From Micromonospora sp. WMMA1947 (lineage in GTDB: Bacteria > Actinomycetota > Actinomycetes > Mycobacteriales > Micromonosporaceae): DNA of 64,000 nt. A program made the translations under genes and the position numbers. The stretch spans positions 3,801,001 to 3,865,000 of the forward strand of contig NZ_CP114909.1 of the NCBI RefSeq assembly GCF_027497355.1, given 5' to 3'. Of this stretch, positions 57,761 through 64,000 are shown in pieces. Within the stretch, counting starts at the first letter, position 1. The number at the start of each line of letters is the position of its first letter. The notes beneath the pieces are model-generated. The model had not been told where the DNA came from, ran no database searches, and saw nothing but the letters and a program-made list of their open reading frames with translations.

Positions 57761-60031
57761 GTGCACCCCACCACCCCTCGCCGCCGGATCGCGCTGCTCG
57801 CCGCGGCCTCGGCGGTCACCCTGTCGGCCGGCGCGCTCACCACGATGACTGCTGCCGCGGCGGCCGTCGCCTGCCGGGTCGACTACCGGATCACCAACCA
57901 GTGGAGCGGCGGCTTCGGCGCCGACGTGACAGTCACCAACCTCGGCGACCCGGTCAACGGCTGGACTGTCGGCTGGAGCTTCGCCGCCGGCCAGCAGGTC
58001 GTCCAGGCGTGGAACGCGACGGTCAGCCAGTCCGGGGCGCAGGTGAGCGCCCGCGACGCCGGCTACAACGCGGCCATCGGCACCGGCGGCACCGCGAACT
58101 TCGGCTTCAACGGCTCCTGGAACAACGCGTCGAACCCGGTCCCGGCCGCGTTCACGCTCAACGGCACCGCCTGCACCGGCGCGCCGTCGACCAGCGCGCC
58201 ACCGTCGACGCCGCCACCGAGCACCACACCTCCGCCCACCACACCGCCACCGACCACACCCCCGCCCACCGACCCGCCGGCCGGGGCGAAGCAGATGGAG
58301 AAGCTCGACCGAGGGCTGGTCAGCGTCCGCTCCGGCAGCGGGAACCTCGTCTCCTGGCGGCTGCTCGGCACCGAGACCTCGGGCGTGGCGTTCAACCTCT
58401 ACCGGGGCGGCACCAAGGTCAACGGCAGCCCGATCACCGGCGCCACCACGTACCTGGACAGCGGCGCGGCGGCCGGCTCGGCGTACACCGTGCGGGCCGT
58501 GGTGAACGGCGCCGAGCAGGCGGCGTCCGCGCCGGCGCTCCAGTTCGCCAACGGTTACCTGGACGTGCCGATCCAGCCCCCACCCGGCGGCACCACCCCG
58601 GCGGGGGAGGGCTACAGCTACTCGGCGAACGACGCGAGCGTCGGTGACCTCGACGGCGACGGCCGGTACGAGTTCGTGCTCAAGTGGGATCCGTCGAACG
58701 CCAAGGACAACTCGCAGTCCGGCTACACCGGCAACGTCTACGTCGACGCGTACACGCTCGCCGGCACCCGGCTGTGGCGCGTCGACCTGGGCCGCAACAT
58801 CCGCGCCGGCGCCCACTACACCCAGTTCCAGGTGTACGACTACGACGGCGACGGAGACGCCGAAGTGGCCATGAAGACCGCCGACGGCACCCGCTCCGGC
58901 ACCGGCCAGGTGATCGGCAACGGCTCGGCCGACCACCGCAACTCCAGCGGCTACGTGCTCGCCGGCCCGGAGTACCTGACCATGTTCGACGGCCGCACCG
59001 GCGCAGCACTTTCCACAGTCGACTACGACCCGCCGCGCGGCACCGTCTCGTCCTGGGGCGACTCGTACGGCAACCGGGTCGACCGGTTCCTCGCCGGCAC
59101 CGCGTACCTGGACGGGCAGCGCCCCTCGCTGATCATGGCGCGCGGCTACTACACCCGCGCCGTCGTCGCGGCCTGGGACTTCCGCGACGGCACGCTGCGC
59201 AAGCGCTGGACGTTCGACTCGAACGCCTCCGGCAACGGCGCCGCCGCCGGCCAGGGCAACCACCAGCTCTCCGTGGCCGACGTCGACAACGACGGCCGCC
59301 AGGAGATCGTGTACGGCGCCGCCACCATCGACGACAACGGCCGGCTGCTGTACTCCACCGGCAACGGCCACGGCGACGCCCTGCACGTCGGCGACCTCGA
59401 CACGTCCCGCGCCGGCCTGGAGATCTTCAAGGTCGACGAGGACGGCAGCAAGCCCAGCTCCTGGATGGCCGACGCGCGTACCGGGCAGATCATCTGGCAG
59501 ACCGCGCCGAACGGCGACAACGGCCGCGGCGTCTCCGGTGACGTCTGGGCCGGCAGCCCGGGCGCGGAGTCCTGGTCGTCGGCGGTCGACGGGCTGCTCA
59601 ACACCCGGGGGCAGAACATCGGGCGCAAGCCGTCGTCGGCGAACTTCCTGATCTGGTGGGACGGCGACCCGGTCCGGGAACTGCTCGACGCCACGAAGAT
59701 CGACAAGTACGGCACCGGCGGCGAGACCCGGCTGCTCACCGGCAGCGGCGTCGCCTCGAACAACGGCACCAAGTCCACCCCGGCACTCTCGGCCGACCTG
59801 CTCGGTGACTGGCGCGAGGAGGTGGTCTGGCGTACCTCCGACAGCACCGCGCTACGGATCTACAGCACGCCGGTCACCACCGGCCTGCGCCTGCCGACGC
59901 TGATGCACGACCCGCAGTACCGGGTGGCGGTGGCCTGGCAGAACACCGCCTACAACCAGCCGCCGCACCCGGGCTTCCACCTGGGCGACGGCATGAGCAC
60001 CCCGCCCGCCCCGAACATCTACCTGCGCTGA
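57761..60031 (+). CDS. Secreted CBM2-linked rhamnogalacturonan lyase (PL11)
   Basis: The 756-residue exoenzyme has a signal peptide (about 1-36). An N-terminal CBM2 cellulose-binding module follows (about 37-140, with CRVDYRITNQWSGGFGADVTV and a closing Cys), then a Pro/Thr linker (PPPTTPPPTTPPPT). The PL11 rhamnogalacturonan lyase runs from about 178 to the end. It contains EKLDRGLVSVRSGSGNLVSWRL, many calcium-binding DxDxDG repeats (DLDGDG, DYDGDGD, DVDNDG) and the C-terminal HPGFHLGDGMS. It cleaves pectin RG-I by beta-elimination while anchoring to cellulose. GTG 57761 follows GAAAGG. Two terminators follow. Confidence 0.92.
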   Translation: MHPTTPRRRIALLAAASAVTLSAGALTTMTAAAAAVACRVDYRITNQWSGGFGADVTVTNLGDPVNGWTVGWSFAAGQQVVQAWNATVSQSGAQVSARDAGYNAAIGTGGTANFGFNGSWNNASNPVPAAFTLNGTACTGAPSTSAPPSTPPPSTTPPPTTPPPTTPPPTDPPAGAKQMEKLDRGLVSVRSGSGNLVSWRLLGTETSGVAFNLYRGGTKVNGSPITGATTYLDSGAAAGSAYTVRAVVNGAEQAASAPALQFANGYLDVPIQPPPGGTTPAGEGYSYSANDASVGDLDGDGRYEFVLKWDPSNAKDNSQSGYTGNVYVDAYTLAGTRLWRVDLGRNIRAGAHYTQFQVYDYDGDGDAEVAMKTADGTRSGTGQVIGNGSADHRNSSGYVLAGPEYLTMFDGRTGAALSTVDYDPPRGTVSSWGDSYGNRVDRFLAGTAYLDGQRPSLIMARGYYTRAVVAAWDFRDGTLRKRWTFDSNASGNGAAAGQGNHQLSVADVDNDGRQEIVYGAATIDDNGRLLYSTGNGHGDALHVGDLDTSRAGLEIFKVDEDGSKPSSWMADARTGQIIWQTAPNGDNGRGVSGDVWAGSPGAESWSSAVDGLLNTRGQNIGRKPSSANFLIWWDGDPVRELLDATKIDKYGTGGETRLLTGSGVASNNGTKSTPALSADLLGDWREEVVWRTSDSTALRIYSTPVTTGLRLPTLMHDPQYRVAVAWQNTAYNQPPHPGFHLGDGMSTPPAPNIYLR

Positions 60032-60039
60032 AACGGCAG

Positions 60040-60127
60040 GCACCGGGTCGCCGGTCGCGGAATCCGCTCCGCCGGCGACCCGGTGCACCACACCGCAGCA
60101 TTCCCGACCCGTCCCGACCGGGAATGC
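60040..60127. terminator. Two consecutive terminator hairpins
   Basis: The first is a 15-bp stem (60040-60054 with 60072-60086); the second is a 9-bp stem (GCATTCCCG, 60098-60106, with 60119-60127). They lie between the convergent lyase and LLM genes. Confidence 0.75.
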
Positions 60128-60198
60128 CGTACCACCACCGAGGACAAAGTTAGGCGTCCCACGCGACGGTGCGGTGACGTGGCTATGAAGAGCGTGTT

Positions 60199-61209
60199 TC
60201 AGCCCTCCCGGCGCAGCCCGCCCGCCACCTTCTCGGCGATCAGCTCGAACGAGCGGACCCGGTCGGCCACGTCGTAGACCATCGTGGTGAGCATCAGCTC
60301 GTCCGCGCCGGTGCGCTCCAGCAACTCACCGAGCTGCCGGGCCACCGTCTCCGGCGAGCCGGTCGCCTGCCCGTCACGGCGCTGGGCGACGAACTCCCGC
60401 TCGAACTCCGAGTACGGGTACGCCGCCGCCTCCTCCGGCGTGACCAGCGGCTCCGGCCGCCCCGAGCGCAGCTTCAGGAACGACAGCCCGGCCGGCCCGG
60501 CCAGCCACTCGGCCCGCTCGTCGGTCTCCGCGCAGACCGCGTTGACGGCCACCATCGCGTACGGCCGGTCCAGCCACTGCGACGGCCGGAAGTTCTGCCG
60601 GTAGAGCTGCAACGCCGGAATCGTGTTCTGCGAGCTGAAGTGGTGCGCGAACGAGAACGGCAGCCCGAGCAGGCCGGCCAGCTGCGCGCTGAACCCGCTG
60701 GACCCGAGCAGCCACACCTGCGGCGACTGGCCGCGGCCCGGCGTCGCGGTGATCGGGCCCGGCTCGGCGCCGGAGAAGTAGTTCATCAGGTCGGCCAGCT
60801 CACGCGGGAAGTGCTCGGCGGACAGGCCCTCCATGGTGCGGCGCAGCGCCAGCGCGGTCACCTGGTCGGTGCCCGGCGCCCGGCCGATGCCCAGGTCGAT
60901 CCGGCCCGGGTGCAGCGCCTCCAGCGTGCCGAACTGCTCGGCCACCACCAGCGGTGCGTGGTTGGGCAGCATCACGCCGCCGGAGCCGAGCCGGATCGTG
61001 CTGGTGTTCGCCGCCAGGTGCGCGAGCAGCACCGCCGGCGCCGAACTCGCGATCGCCGGCATGTTGTGGTGCTCGGCCACCCAGAACCGGCGGTAGCCCA
61101 GCTCCTCGGTGCGGCGGGCCAGCTCCGTGGTGTGTCGCAGCGCCTCACCGGCACTGCCGGTCGCCGCCACCGGGGCAAGATCAAGAACAGACATGGGTAC
61201 GTCGATCAC
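60199..61209 (-). CDS. LLM class flavin-dependent oxidoreductase
   Basis: The 336-residue protein is a bacterial-luciferase-like FMN enzyme of the MsnO8-like group. It has [81 protein letters not shown] (quoted in part) and the C-terminal [13 protein letters not shown]. Members reduce or oxygenate diverse substrates with reduced flavin. I chose GTG 61209 ([11 protein letters not shown]) over TTG 61221 and ATG 61194; no strong ribosome site separates them. It lies 46 bp after the Lrp gene on the same strand. Confidence 0.88.
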   Translation of the reverse strand: MIDVPMSVLDLAPVAATGSAGEALRHTTELARRTEELGYRRFWVAEHHNMPAIASSAPAVLLAHLAANTSTIRLGSGGVMLPNHAPLVVAEQFGTLEALHPGRIDLGIGRAPGTDQVTALALRRTMEGLSAEHFPRELADLMNYFSGAEPGPITATPGRGQSPQVWLLGSSGFSAQLAGLLGLPFSFAHHFSSQNTIPALQLYRQNFRPSQWLDRPYAMVAVNAVCAETDERAEWLAGPAGLSFLKLRSGRPEPLVTPEEAAAYPYSEFEREFVAQRRDGQATGSPETVARQLGELLERTGADELMLTTMVYDVADRVRSFELIAEKVAGGLRREG

Positions 61210-61255
61210 AGCGTGGTGCAACAGGCGACGTGCCGGAATTGTTTCGCCGGGTGCG

Positions 61256-61735
61256 CTACCCCATACCCCGGGCCTGCTCGAAGATCAGGCTGGTCTGGGT
61301 GTGCTGCACCGCCGGATCGACAGCCAGATGGTCGAGGACGAAGTCCCGCAGCGCGTCCCCGGAGGCGGCCCGCACGTGCAGCACGTAGTCCTCCGCGCCC
61401 GCCACGTGGAACACCGACACCACCCCTGGTAGCCGCACCGACCGGGCCCGGAACGCGTCCACGGCGGCCCGCTCGTGCGCCGTCAACCGCACCGACACCA
61501 GCGCCTGCAACGGCAGACCCACCGCCGCCGGGTCGACCTCGGCGTGGAACCCGCGGATCGCCCCGCACTCGCGCAGCGCCCGGGTACGCGTCAGGCACGT
61601 CGACGGCGCCACCCCCACCCGCTCGGCCAGCGCGTTGTTCGGCAGCCGGCCGTCGGCCGCCAACTCGGTGAGGATCGCGCGATCGGTGTCGTCCAGGCCG
61701 GCGAACGGCCGTACATCATTCGGTGCGGCAGGCAT
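61256..61735 (-). CDS. Lrp/AsnC family regulator
   Basis: The 159-residue protein has the AsnC helix-turn-helix ([42 protein letters not shown], in part) and the RAM domain ([18 protein letters not shown]; a final segment [10 protein letters not shown]). Lrp family proteins respond to amino acids. ATG 61735 follows AAGGATGG and is preferred to GTG 61750. It is divergent from a PLP sulfur-amino-acid enzyme gene, its probable target. Confidence 0.9.
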   Translation of the reverse strand: MPAAPNDVRPFAGLDDTDRAILTELAADGRLPNNALAERVGVAPSTCLTRTRALRECGAIRGFHAEVDPAAVGLPLQALVSVRLTAHERAAVDAFRARSVRLPGVVSVFHVAGAEDYVLHVRAASGDALRDFVLDHLAVDPAVQHTQTSLIFEQARGMG

Positions 61736-61751
61736 GTGACCATCCTTCACC

Positions 61752-61779
61752 GAATCGCCACCGGGCGAAAGCGCGATTC
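61752..61779. promoter_or_regulatory. Inverted repeat operator between Lrp and PLP enzyme genes
   Basis: GAATCGC (61752-61758) is repeated inverted as GCGATTC (61773-61779) in an 83-bp intergenic region. This is consistent with an Lrp/AsnC autoregulatory site controlling both genes; binding is inferred. Confidence 0.5.
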
Positions 61780-61818
61780 CCAGAATCTTGTTCGCTCCTA
61801 TTGCCCTCTGCCATCGTC

Positions 61819-62994
61819 ATGTTCGACGCTTCCGGCATGACTTCCGTGGACACCGCAGCCGTACACGCCGGGCGCGCCGACCTCGCCGGGCTCGGCGTCC
61901 ACGTCCCGCCGATCGACCTGTCCACCACCAACCCGCTGCCCTCGGTGGCCGGAGGCGGTGACGACTACGAGACGCTCGCCACCGGCGGCACCCTCCCGGC
62001 CGGCGGCAGCGCCGTCTACCAGCGCCTCTGGAACCCCACAGTGGCCCGGTTCGAGACCGCGCTCGCCCAGCTCGAAGGCACCGCCGAGGCGGTCGCGTTC
62101 GCCAGCGGCATGGCCGCCCTCACCGCCGCCCTGCTCGCCGCCACCCGCGACGGCAAACGCCACGTCGTCGCCGTCCGCCCCCTCTACGGCGGCACCGACC
62201 ATGTCCTCGCCACCGGCCTGCTCGGCACCGAGGTCACCTGGGCCACCCCCGCCGACGTGGCCGCCGCCATCCGACCCGACACCGCGCTGGTGCTGGTCGA
62301 GACGCCCGCCAACCCCAGCCTCGACCTGGTCGACATCGCCGCGCTCGCCGGCGCCGCCGGTGACGTCCCGCTGCTCGTCGACAACACCGTCGCCACCCCG
62401 GTGCTCCAGCAGCCCGCCCGCCACGGCGCCGCGCTCGTGCTGCACAGCGCCACCAAGAGCATCGGCGGCCACGGCGACGTCCTCGCCGGAGTGATCGCCT
62501 GCGCTCCCGAATGGGCCGCCCGGCTGCGCCAGGTCCGCGCCGTCACCGGCGCCGTCCTGCACCCGCTCGGCGCGTACCTGCTGCACCGCGGCATCCAGAC
62601 CCTCCCGCTGCGGGTCCGCGCCCAGCAGGCCGGTGCGGAGAAGCTCGCCGCCTGGCTCGCCGGCCACCCCGCCGTCGAGCGCGTCCACCACCCGTCCCTG
62701 TACGACCCGGCCGGGCTGGTCGGCCGCCAGATGTCCGGCACCGGCAGCCTGCTCGCCTTCGAGGTACGCGGCGGCGCGCCCGCCGCGGCCGAGGTCGCCG
62801 GCACCTGCGAACTGATCACCCACGCGGTGTCGCTGGGCGGTGTCGACACGCTGATCCAGCACCCGGCCTCGCTCACCCACCGGCCGGTCGAGGGCGACGC
62901 CAAGCCCTGCGGCGGGCTGCTGCGCGTCTCGGTCGGCCTGGAGGACCCGGAGGACCTGCGGGCGGATCTCGCGCAGGCGCTGTCGCGCATCTGA
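61819..62994 (+). CDS. PLP-dependent Cys/Met metabolism enzyme (cystathionine/methionine gamma-lyase family)
   Basis: The protein (391 residues from ATG 61819, 385 from ATG 61837) is a fold-type I enzyme. It has YQRLWNPTVARFETALAQLEG, the ATP-independent PLP lysine in HSATKSIGGHGDVLAG (Lys213 from 61819), RPLYGGTDHVLATGLLG and VETPANPSLDLVDI. C-terminal TCELITHAVSLGGVDTLIQHPASLTH carries the substrate region. Family members are cystathionine gamma-synthase/lyase and methionine gamma-lyase; the order with an Lrp gene favours an amino-acid-degrading lyase, but this is not certain. Confidence 0.85.
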   Translation: MFDASGMTSVDTAAVHAGRADLAGLGVHVPPIDLSTTNPLPSVAGGGDDYETLATGGTLPAGGSAVYQRLWNPTVARFETALAQLEGTAEAVAFASGMAALTAALLAATRDGKRHVVAVRPLYGGTDHVLATGLLGTEVTWATPADVAAAIRPDTALVLVETPANPSLDLVDIAALAGAAGDVPLLVDNTVATPVLQQPARHGAALVLHSATKSIGGHGDVLAGVIACAPEWAARLRQVRAVTGAVLHPLGAYLLHRGIQTLPLRVRAQQAGAEKLAAWLAGHPAVERVHHPSLYDPAGLVGRQMSGTGSLLAFEVRGGAPAAAEVAGTCELITHAVSLGGVDTLIQHPASLTHRPVEGDAKPCGGLLRVSVGLEDPEDLRADLAQALSRI

Positions 62995-63030
62995 CGGCGG
63001 CGGGTCGCCCGCGTCCGCGGCGTCGGCCGG

Positions 63031-63779
63031 TCACGACTTCGGGCCGACGTGCCGGTCGAGGGCGGCGACCGCCTCCCGGCGGGCCACCGAGAGGGAGTTG
63101 CGGCGGTTCATCCGCCAGGCGATGCCCAGCCGGTCGAGGGCCCGCTGGCAGAGGCCCATGATGTCGGCGGACTCGTTGGCGAACATGTAGCGCGGATAGA
63201 CGTACGCCTTGCCGCGCACGACGACCCGGTTGGCGAAACGGCAGCCGTCGGAGTGGAACAGGCCGCGCAGGAAGTCGCCCGCCTGGGCCTCGACAATGGG
63301 TCGCTGCCAATCGGTCAGAACGATCGGGCGCTCGTGCTTCTTGCCGGGCCCGTGCTGCGGTAGTAGGCACGGCCAGTGCTTCCCGTAACTCTGCACGCTG
63401 ACGCAGCCCGGTTTCTGGACCCGCTGCACCTTCTCGGCCAGCACCGCTCGCATGGCGTCGTCGCACGCCTCGATCAGGCCCGGCCAGCAGTCGCTGCAGG
63501 CGATCCGGAGCACCGGCACCCGGGCCTTGGTGACGAGGTGCCCGTCGCCGAGGTAGAGGCCGAGGAGATAGGCGTAGGCCGCCGGATCTGTCGGAGCGTG
63601 CATGTCGTCACGACAGCGGAAGCATCGCAGTGCGGTGCCCTGCTGCTTCGGCGTCGGCCGATCCTTGCACCAGTGGCGAACCGTCGGGTAGGAGAGCCCC
63701 ACGGTCCGCGCCACCTGGGCAACGGTCGCGCCGTCGAGGTAAGACGCCGCGCCCGGGCGCGCAGTTCGGGTGGATGCAC
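63031..63779 (-). pseudogene. LAGLIDADG-type homing-endonuclease-like gene with -1 frameshift
   Basis: From GTG 63714 the reading frame encodes 227 residues: HTH (VARTVGLSYPTVRHWCKD), a cysteine pair (CFRC), two LAGLIDADG-like motifs (LLGLYLGDG, 50-58; FLRGLFHSDG, 148-157), then KHWPCLLPQHGPGKKHER. The normal N-terminus (HPPELRARARRL) is encoded in another frame from GTG 63779 and needs one extra base near 63741 to join LDGATVAQVARTVGL. So the gene is frameshifted, recodes, or holds an assembly error. It lies on the same strand immediately after a tRNA. Cleavage activity is not proven for this family. Confidence 0.75.
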
Positions 63780-63811
63780 AACCCTATGGTCGAACGCCTG
63801 TATGACATTTC

Positions 63812-63889
63812 TGGTGCCCTCGGTGGGATTCGAACCCACACTGTATGGAGTTTGAATCCATTGCCTGCTGCCAGTTGGGCTACGAGGGC
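63812..63889 (-). tRNA. tRNA-Leu(CAA), class I cloverleaf
   Basis: A complete 78-base tRNA with encoded CCA is on the minus strand. Acceptor GCCCTCG pairs with CGAGGGC; D-arm GCCC...AGGC with GG; anticodon stem ATGGA/TCCAT with loop TTCAAAC, anticodon CAA (UUG, Leu); variable loop only five bases (ACAGT); T-arm GTGGG/CCCAC with TTCGAAT. Normal Leu tRNAs are class II with a long variable arm, so identity is uncertain. The T-arm and the acceptor are perfect. Confidence 0.9.
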
Positions 63890-63936
63890 GTTCCGTGATT
63901 CGGCCTCGACAGCTTACCCGCTAGGCTGAGGGCGGC

Positions 63937-63958
63937 GGCACCCGGCAGGGCGGGTGCC
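63937..63958 (+). promoter_or_regulatory. Leader hairpin upstream of the right-edge gene
   Basis: GGCACCCG (63937-63944) pairs with CGGGTGCC (63951-63958). It follows a -10-like TAGGCT (63922-63927) and precedes GTG 63984. Confidence 0.45.
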
Positions 63959-63983
63959 GGGCTCGAACCGGTGGGAGTGGCTC

Positions 63984-64000
63984 GTGGGCGAGATGCAGGC
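63984..64000 (+). CDS. Start of a gene truncated by the window edge
   Basis: A GTGGGAG site lies eight bases before GTG 63984. Only five codons (VGEMQ) are visible, so no family can be assigned. Confidence 0.35.

Overview
The window is GC-rich (roughly 70-75% by eye) actinobacterial chromosome. Strong third-position GC, frequent GTG starts, 4-base GTGA/ATGA overlaps, many apparently leaderless promoters, a split his/trp arrangement with PriA, and palindromic intergenic repeats of a type I associate with Micromonospora/Salinispora suggest a member of the Micromonosporaceae. The genus is an inference. I see no phage, integrase, IS transposase or CRISPR array.

Layout. 1-3832: end of a histidine block (partial priA, a RidA-like gene, hisF) interrupted by an organic-peroxide module (ohrR, ohr, a CurA-like reductase). 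3849-20581: about 17 kb of accessory genes lying between hisF and hisI. These include a divergent YczE membrane protein/MocR-type regulator pair, LtrA, an acyl-CoA synthetase, a class I terpene synthase, a heterodimeric ABC exporter, a zinc-ligand-poor ribosomal protein S4, an iron-box-associated DUF2470 gene, an ABC-2 exporter with its TetR, a MerR regulator, and a nucleotidyltransferase domain that reads into hisI without a stop. 20582-28745: hisI-trpE-trpM-like, then trpC-trpB-trpA and lgt. 28757-37150: FAD monooxygenase, GNAT, and glutamate synthase gltB-gltD. 37206-44951: SRPBCC protein, secreted M1 peptidase, secreted SGNH hydrolase, a divergent MFS/TetR pair with three evenly spaced operators, a VapBC-like toxin-antitoxin pair and a Tat-exported PhoX-like protein. 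45136-48929: an FtsK/EccC-like ATPase, a membrane protein and a small helical protein. 49097-57397: secreted lipase, GMC oxidoreductase, aldo/keto reductase, YciI-like protein, pyruvate kinase, TesB thioesterase, and an Rrf2 regulator beside a TauE/SafE transporter. 57761-62994: a secreted CBM2-rhamnogalacturonan lyase, LLM oxidoreductase, and an Lrp regulator divergent from a PLP sulfur-amino-acid enzyme. 63031-64000: a frameshifted LAGLIDADG-type gene directly behind an odd class I tRNA with a leucine (CAA) anticodon, then the first codons of another gene.

How parts fit together: the his and trp genes share the PRA-isomerase step, because PriA-type enzymes also do the TrpF reaction and no trpF is seen here. 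Several regulators sit beside likely targets with visible operators (OhrR/ohr, MocR/yczE, TetR/MFS, an iron box at rpsD/DUF2470, Lrp/PLP lyase). The least explained items are the tRNA/homing-endonuclease pair, the FtsK-membrane-small-helical-protein locus with its 22-codon bridge repeat, the triple TetR operator array, and the iron box next to an alternative S4 gene.
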